Part shown: positions 57,770 to 64,000 of the stretch, piece after piece | How positions within the stretch are numbered: the first letter of the stretch is position 1 | Layout: each line of letters starts with the position of its first letter | NCBI RefSeq assembly: GCF_047948215.1 | Contig: NC_134458.1 | Location: 145,095,036-145,159,035 of the forward strand | From: Lycorma delicatula | Lineage: Eukaryota > Arthropoda > Insecta > Hemiptera > Fulgoridae | Direction: 5' to 3' | DNA: 64,000 nt | Translations under genes and position numbers: made by a program | Notes under the pieces: model-generated | What the model was told of the DNA's origin: nothing | The model's database searches: none | What the model saw: the letters and a program-made list of their open reading frames with translations, nothing else

Positions 57770-59097
57770 ATAAAGGTACCTTTTTTCTCCTGCGTTCAGT
57801 AAAATCTTTTAAACCTCTTTTTAAAAACCAGTAGCAGTCGCCCGGCATAGATGGGTCCCAGCGTCCCTGCTATCGTGTTTCTATTGACTTGACATCATAG
57901 TGAAATCTTTCTCCTTGTTCGTCACTTACTGCACCAAAGTTTCCCTGAAAAAATTCAAATGAGGGTGCAAAAATGTATTTTTCATTAAAAATACATTTTT
58001 TCACCCTCATTTACAAGCGACATCCTAGTAATTCAAAGGCTTTTAAGAGTTCATCTATGAGAGTTTAACAGTTCTCATCTCTCTTATTACGCACAAATCC
58101 CTTCAGTACACTAAAGCTGTTTAGTATATATGCTTTATTTTAGTTTTTCATCAGTTAAGCGTACTTTATATTTTAAGTACCCGATTCAAAATAAGTTTTT
58201 TGAGGCCAGTCTTTCTTAATGGAATGTTCTCGTGTTGTCCGACTGCCCCATAGGCATAAAAAAGAACAATACTTTGTAAAACCACCTTGAAACCCTAGCC
58301 ATATATCTATCACTTTATCTATCTTATCACTTTATCAATATTATCTATCTACAAATATCTTGCTGATATTGTACATATTTAACTTCATTTAGTATTGTGG
58401 CCGACTTATCATAGTTTTCTTTCATTGTCGCTGAATAAAATAAAGGAATAGATGGTTTTTCGTTTCCATTATGAAGAAAGACTGCTTTCAGACTGTATTT
58501 AGATGAATTTATGAAAATACTCCACTCGGAAGACATACGTTCAACATTAAGTTCATTCGTTACGCCATCGATATCTTAACAAACGCATATCGATCCTTCC
58601 ATTTTATAAAAACTTGAAAATATTTTCCGTTTTCGGTAAAGTGAAACACTTGTGTTTTTATCTAACAGGTTCCATTGTTGAAATCTGGAACCAAGAACTT
58701 CAGCTTTTTGTTTTGACACACCCAAGTCACGTTCAAAATCATTTAATTCGTTTTAAGCAGTTAAATGAGGCTCAGTGGTTGTTAGTAAAAACGTAGGGTC
58801 ACTACTAGTGACTAGTGTCTCAGGAAGTTGTAAACCTGATCCTGATGAAAAATAAGAATCATCAGGAAAGGTAACGTTGTCCAAGTTTAAAGGGGCAATC
58901 GACACCGATAATTCATGGCTGTAAGGAATGGACAATAGTGCTGAAGGCAAATTTGAATACTCAATTTTGCCCTTTTCCTTTTTTGAATACCTTTCTGTTT
59001 TAGTAATGTAGAAGTAGCAATCACTTACATAATCAGAAGGTTTTTTCCATACCACAGAAACAGTAAACGGGATTGAATTTTTCTTGCCATGCATCAA
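57770..59097 (-). pseudogene. Decayed ORF of a dispersed, transposon-type protein family
   Basis: On the minus strand, read downward: the frame 59097-58753 gives IPFTVSVVWKKPSDYVSDC, YFYITKTERYSKKEKGKIEY and SNLPSALLSIPYSHELSV. Next, near 58740-58620, come a possible VSKQKAEVLGSR block and FQQWNLLDKNT. The frame 58536-58345 gives EWSIFINSSKYSLKAVFLHN, then ENYDKSATILNEVKY. Near 58110-58020 come LKGFVRNKRDENC and ELLKAFELLGCRL, and finally FLHPHLNFF and a degraded FH..V..IE.R.QG.W.PSM block down to about 57800. I recall this order of blocks from a multicopy uncharacterised protein in hemipterans and some other invertebrates. Its function is unknown to me and I assume it is transposon-borne. 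A stretch of the middle is deleted, with many stops and shifts. It is not a living gene. Confidence 0.6.
57957..58012. repeat. 26-bp stem hairpin inside the pseudogene
   Basis: AAATGAGGGTGCAAAAATG... (57957-57982), a 4-base loop CATT, then its reverse complement at 57987-58012 with a single mismatch. Confidence 0.9.
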
Positions 59098-59560
59098 CTA
59101 CACTAGATTTATGACAAGCATGTGATTCAGCTTTTTTCTACCGGAAGTCTAAATTTTTCATGACTATATGAAGAGCCCGTGTGCCCTCTTCAAAAGTTAT
59201 TTGCACTTTGCTTAATGGTAAAAGTTTCCTCAGAGAGGAGCGTTTTCCATGCCGTAAATGACACTCATTTGCTGTTTGTTGAAATCGTCCAGGTCAGTTT
59301 TCAACTTCTTTGGCTGTTTTTTATGAGGAGTACTGAATTTATTTCCACTAGTTTCGTATTGTTCTTTTTGCTTTAAATACGCTGAAGGGATTTAACGGTT
59401 GCAGCGGTCGCTTTACAAAACACGAATCTAACTTTATTCTAAACATTTTCCTTGTCCTTCTTCGGCTTCATTTTGCATAAAATTATAAATATTGAGAATA
59501 ACTGCTCGAGTCTGACTTTTGATAATCCTCTTTCTCCATATTTTATCAGAAATTATGGGT
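59098..59560 (-). pseudogene. DDE_3-like transposase N-terminal fragment
   Basis: Minus-strand remnant of the N-terminus of a transposase similar to that at 38426-39709. Near 59380-59240 the frame reads YLKQKEQYETSGNKFSTPHK and KLKTDLDDFNKQQM, the STP.K......D.DDF linker between the helix-turn-helix and the catalytic region. Downstream in another frame comes a piece resembling the ..LGFRW.K... block (NLDFR.KKAESH, near 59130). Upstream, near 59500-59440, YNFMQNEAEE-like residues fit the beginning of the domain. No catalytic residues are present. It abuts the decayed ORF at 57770-59097 in the same orientation, so the two may belong to one composite element or be an accidental neighbour pair. 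Confidence 0.5.
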
Positions 59561-59935
59561 TTATGTTTACACTAAAGTAAATTAAATTTACTAACAATTC
59601 AAATAAAGATAGCTAAAAAAAGTTATCATTAACGACATTAATTCTAATAATAGACTTATTAACAAATAATATCTGCGAACTAAGGTCGATTATGTAAGTT
59701 TAAAGCCAGTTATTGATTACAAAAAATGTATGCAATGTTTTCAGAAAAGGATGTAAACACAATATTTTATGCTCGGAGTTCTGATCTCAACTGACAAGTT
59801 GTCTACCCCCACCACAAACTATTTCTGCATTGCTACGGCGCATCCAGTTTCTTTCCGACACTACTAAACAAACAAATTGTAAGCCTTTAAAGGCTCGTAG
59901 AATCCGATGGGAATATCCAGTAAATCCAAATGTAA
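59561..59935. other. No gene recognised
   Basis: Mixed composition; no motif found. Confidence 0.5.
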
Positions 59936-60456
59936 ACAATTCCAGATAATTCAAAACAGGTTGTTAAGTACATGGTGACGGAAATACTCAAAACCAAGGA
60001 GGAAGAGTGTAGGATTTGGGGTTTAAGCCAAACATAGGTGATGTCGATTTTCGACAAGTAGGAAGATCAGGATTGGATTTCCAGGAACAGCCTTTGTAAA
60101 GACCTCTAGACACGAAAGAGGTGAAGACCTAGACCGGAGAGTTGGAGGGGGATGGACAGCCTCCAATGGAGCGGCTTTTGTGCGCTTCCGCGCTTGCGTG
60201 GGTGGAAGATGGAGATGAAACACGGGGACTCCTGATCCCCCTATCTTAAAGGCACCCCACGGGGCTGAATAATGCTTTATTGGGGGTAAGGTCCTGAGGT
60301 GGGGGAGTTTGTAAGGTGATTAGGTTTAGTCGATAGGGCGCAGGAACACATACGCTCTTTTAATAACATCTAACGGAACCTGCCTCGAGTCCAACCCTGC
60401 CCCATCTGGGGCGTACGTAACTGGTATTATCACCTCATCAATAACAAAAAAAAACT
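59936..60456 (+). mobile_element. R1-like LINE 3' end, 5'-truncated, poly(A)
   Basis: Last about 24 codons of ORF2 plus a long G+C-richer 3' UTR (60035-60447, containing CCCCACGGGGCTGAATAATG and CCCCATCTGGGGCGTACG) ending in an A run at 60448-60456. Its UTR differs from those at 12691 and 26375, so it is a separate R1-like subfamily. Confidence 0.7.
59962..60036 (+). pseudogene. R1-like ORF2 extreme C-terminus
   Basis: The frame reads VKYMVTEILKTKEEECRIWG then LSQT and TAG. It is a short, charged helical tail of the form VV..M..I...KE.EER that closes ORF2 in R1-type LINEs (compare AMLVKIIRKKLAEDVQE, which closes the copy at 12697-13228). It has no catalytic domain. The identification rests on this tail plus the following G+C-rich UTR and poly(A). 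The short length limits confidence. It could not work on its own, because endonuclease, reverse transcriptase and zinc finger are all missing through 5' truncation. Confidence 0.55.
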
Positions 60457-61679
60457 GTTAAGTAGAAAGGTTGAAATGGAACTTGGAAATGAAATGTGGT
60501 AGGACATTTCTTGAATAGATATTTTAATAACTAGTAAAATGAGACACCAAAGGAGAGTTTTCATTATTAATGTAACAAAAATCAGCTAAAAATTAATGTT
60601 ATAAAAATTAACCAGTGTAGTTAATATATCACATACTTTCATATAGTCGAATATAGCGTATACCCTTCAGGCTAAGCAGAAAAGCTAAGAAAGAGAAACT
60701 ACGTCAAATTTCCTAGTATATTTGGCAAACGATGATGTTTATTCCACGCCTATAACAGTTTGGCTACATCATTTTAAAAGGCAAACATTAATTTAGAACA
60801 GCGTTATTTTTTTGTGTGTAATACGATTGTAAAACTAGATAATATTGCAATAAAATTTAATTTTGTTAATATACGAATTTATTTTTTTTTAAATGTTGAT
60901 GAATTATATTATGAAAAGATACATATACATATATATTTACAAAAGTTAATTAATATTAACTGAAATAGCATAATTAATAGCGTATTTGAAATAGCGTTTA
61001 GATTTCACATATTGTAATTAGAATGCGTGTAATCTTCTTAATAATATACGATATGGCAATCATTATCATCAGTAACACAGGTAACCTATACTACAATACG
61101 ACTAAATCCAGTAATATAGAGCATGAACTGATGTCGGAATATTCTATTAAACGTAATACATTTATATGTATGTGCTGTATTAGGCTGCATAATAGACCTA
61201 TAAAGGGCAAATTTATAGTAACATCTGATGACGATAACAGATATCAACAGCATGCAACTAGAGGTTAAATATATAACGACCAGTAAATTTAATAATTTAT
61301 ATTACAACAATAAATCTTATCTATATTTTAAAAGGCTTATTTAGTTATTTACTTTAATTTTTCAGGCGATTGCAACTTTTATATACGTATGATCCAAAAT
61401 AAATTTTATTTAAAAAATTGGCAAGAATCATTATCAATTGATAACGGATACTGAAATAAGCTGTTTTAAACTTATATATTATACCATTACTTGCGTTAAT
61501 CTTTCCAAGTTGTATTAATAATTAAAATTCAAATAGAAAATAATATAATAGTAAAAAAAGCTGACGACAAAGTAGTTACACGTTCTTCGTATTGGTTATT
61601 TATTCTTACATAGTGGAAAAGTAATAGTAGATGAAAAAAGTTTAAAAAATTCAACAAATCGATATTTTCAAACTTTGAT
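60457..61679. other. AT-rich DNA, no gene recognised
   Basis: The 81-codon frame at 61023-61268 has no recognisable motif and no supporting signals. Confidence 0.5.
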
Positions 61680-62197
61680 CAGCTCCCCTTCACCAAATAC
61701 TTCTTTTAGCTTAGAAAGGCATAAAAAATTTCGTTGAAGAAATATGCTATGAACAAAAAAATTTTCGATTTGGGAAAGGGAGATAATTTAGGGGCAATAT
61801 TTTTTTTAATGGTATGATGAATATAACATTTAACATGCACGCATATATTTGAGCTTAATATAAAATGGGGTTATGTTTTCAGAATTTGAGAAGATTGACC
61901 TCAAAACCCATCCCCCTACAAATATTGACTCCAAAACTTTACCAACAAATTGTCCAATATATATACTAGTGTCTGTGCCAAATTTAATCAAAATCAGTTA
62001 ATCAATTTAATAGTTATTACTTTAAAACACTTCAACACACATAATACGTACATACGAACATTACCCCCCACTTTTTTTGTGGGTTTCTGAGTAGTGAGAC
62101 GTTGAGAAATATAAAAAAAATTCATACCCCATTTTTTGACTTATTGCCATACTTTCCTTCTTGCAGCATAGCTCTAGAGCTATGATGCCAGGAAAGT
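61680..62197 (+). repeat. Dispersed-type repeat ending in a strong hairpin
   Basis: CAAATTTAATCAAAATCAGT near 61980 and a TACGTACATACGAACATTAC block parallel the arrangement in repeat T (GTATATAAGAACATTAACATCCGG). It ends in the ACTTTCCT...AGGAAAGT hairpin. No tRNA-like head is seen. Confidence 0.5.
62151..62197. repeat. Terminal hairpin module, best-paired copy
   Basis: ACTTTCCT (62151-62158) pairs with AGGAAAGT (62190-62197). The inner GCATAGCTC pairs with GAGCTATG, followed by a small bulge. Confidence 0.85.
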
Positions 62198-62809
62198 AAA
62201 AATCAGGGGTTTTTATTTAAAAACTCTATTTATTTTTTCTTATTTTCTGATAAAAAATACAATAAATAGATTATGAATTATTATTTTATGTTTGATTGTT
62301 ATAAAGTTATGTTATAATAATTGTTAAAATTAAATGTTAAATGTTATAACATTATGTTATAATGTTTTATTTTATAATGTTATTCTGATATTAAAAGATA
62401 TTTTCATGCAAAATTTCAAGAAAATTTTAACATAAGGTTAATGAATTTGACATTAGAGAATAATATATATTTTCATACTTTATGTACTTCTATTTAATTT
62501 ACTCCATTTCTCTGCAATTTTTTAATTGTTTTACAATTGTACAAGTTTCGCGCTTGTTTTTTTTACATTTTATTTAAAATGTTTTTTTTTCCATTAGGTA
62601 GAAATTTTTGTATGTTTATTCATATCTTAAATAAAAATAAAACTAAAACTTAAAAAAAGGCATATATATATTTTTTAATTTGTATATTTTAATTAGATAT
62701 CATGATTTTTTCCACTTCTGTTCGGGTGCAACATTAAAAATGAATTATTATAATTTTATATATAGAGCCAATATATATTATTATATATATAAATGTTTCT
62801 ATTAAATTT

Positions 62810-62872
<63 letters not shown>

Positions 62873-64000
62873 GTAAAATTAATTAATTAGTGTCGGTGAA
62901 AAAACGAGTTGGGAGGTTATACTATCACAAGTAGTAAAAGCTTTGATGCGTATACAGGCGAAAAAAAAGTAAAATGCCAGGTGAAATCTAAATATAAAAT
63001 CGAATTAAACAGAAAATTTTTCAACGTTGCCAGCAAAGTCATCCTTCTGTGTCGAAATTTTTAAATGTGTAAACAGATGTGTGTATGTATGCTTGTATTT
63101 TTAAGTAGGTCCTTGACCATATTACTACCACATTAATAAGAGAAAATACTGTACGGTGACGATGAGAGGGGGGTGTTCTTTAGTTCATTGACACACTTTA
63201 AATAAACATTTCTTTTTTTCTTCTTCTAATAATGTAACTGCTGTAAAGGTACTGTATAACTGTATACTAATAGTTATTTTTAAATAAAAAATATACCTTG
63301 AATATGTATAGGTATTTGTAGCTATATATACGGTCTATATATAAATTTTTAACTGCTAGAAAACAGAGTGGAGATATATAAGTTACTATTTGTACGTATG
63401 CCAGATAAATTAATACTTCTTCCTTCTTATGAGAATTTATTATATGATGAAAGGAAATAAATATTCAATAATAAAGATATGAATTATGCTGCATCTTTTA
63501 TAGTATTGAAAATTTATATTTCAATTAATTGTGAATGTGTGAATGCATAATTTATTTTTATAATTTTTGATATTTTATTCGTTCATTGTGATAATTAATT
63601 TTTTCAATGCTTGGAAACGATGTTATCAAACGTTGTAATTTTTTTGGTAGGCTAAGTAATACAATATAAATAAAATTGTTTAACCATTTATTTAGCATAG
63701 ATTTAAAAAAATCTATAAAAAATAAAAATGATAAAGATAAATATTATAAACAAAAATAGGTTGTAAATGAGAAGATGAGCGTGATATTAATGATTAAATT
63801 AAAACGTAATTATACAGATATGTTTAATTTTTCTTTAAATGAAAACTGGAATAAAATTTTAATTAGCTAACCTTCTTATAGAGGAAAGCGCTTTTAAACG
63901 ATTTTACGATTATTTTCAGTGACAGTAACATTATTTTTTTGGTATTGTGGTTCCAAATTAAATTATTGCTGGCAGCACGACATACTATATCAGACGTGCT
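62198..64000. other. AT-rich DNA, no gene recognised
   Basis: Low-complexity sequence with one long AT microsatellite. No coding region, RNA gene or repeat boundary that I can define. Confidence 0.55.
62813..62869. repeat. (TA)n microsatellite, about 28 units
   Basis: Pure TA run, self-complementary. Confidence 0.95.

Noticed and set aside
1..64000. A new multi-gene system or an endogenous virus
   Set aside because: No cluster of intact genes, no capsid, polymerase or envelope-type ORF, and no conserved operon-like spacing. Coding traces are all LINE, mariner, DDE or similar transposon relics.

Overview
The window is strongly AT-rich eukaryotic DNA, most likely from an insect and probably a hemipteran. 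This rests on the repeat content: R1-like and hemipteran-style non-LTR retrotransposons (LINEs), mariner and a DDE_3-like transposase, tRNA-headed SINEs, and abundant (AT)n/(CA)n tracts. The taxon is inferred and no species is claimed. I found no intact host gene, no real tRNA or rRNA gene, no CRISPR array and no viral element. Everything coding-like that I can support is a decayed or 5'-truncated transposon ORF.

Layout. 1-10 kb: a weak LINE tail, a mariner helix-turn-helix fragment, microsatellites and a possible Helitron end. 10-23 kb: repeat family A in two inverted copies (10.5 and 22 kb); an R1-like LINE 3' end (12.7-13.5 kb); one LINE (B) nested in another LINE (C) with an 11-bp target-site duplication (15.3-17.6 kb); several SINE heads; a purine-rich tract; and a foldback element (22.8-23.1 kb). 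25-28 kb: a tandemly duplicated hairpin unit, an R1-like LINE inside a terminal-inverted-repeat element with a 12-bp target-site duplication, and another LINE tail. 31-40 kb: a third family A piece; a mariner pseudogene split by LINE-A (10-bp target-site duplication); a second, almost identical LINE-A copy 1 kb downstream (12-bp duplication); and a DDE transposase pseudogene. 42-51 kb: two inverted copies of a tRNA-headed repeat ending in a hairpin. 53-60 kb: an LTR-like promoter segment, a LINE 3' UTR, a palindromic foldback, two adjacent decayed transposon-type ORFs on the minus strand, and an R1-like LINE 3' end. 60-64 kb: low-complexity DNA and one more hairpin-ended repeat.

There is no gene network here. 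The interest is in the order of insertion, which target-site duplications fix at four places; in a terminal hairpin (ACTTTCC...GGAAAGT) that recurs on otherwise different repeats; and in several near-perfect short-loop hairpins, two of them inside dead transposase-type ORFs, which look like products of local template switching. Family assignments come from memory of protein families and reading by eye; no database search was possible.
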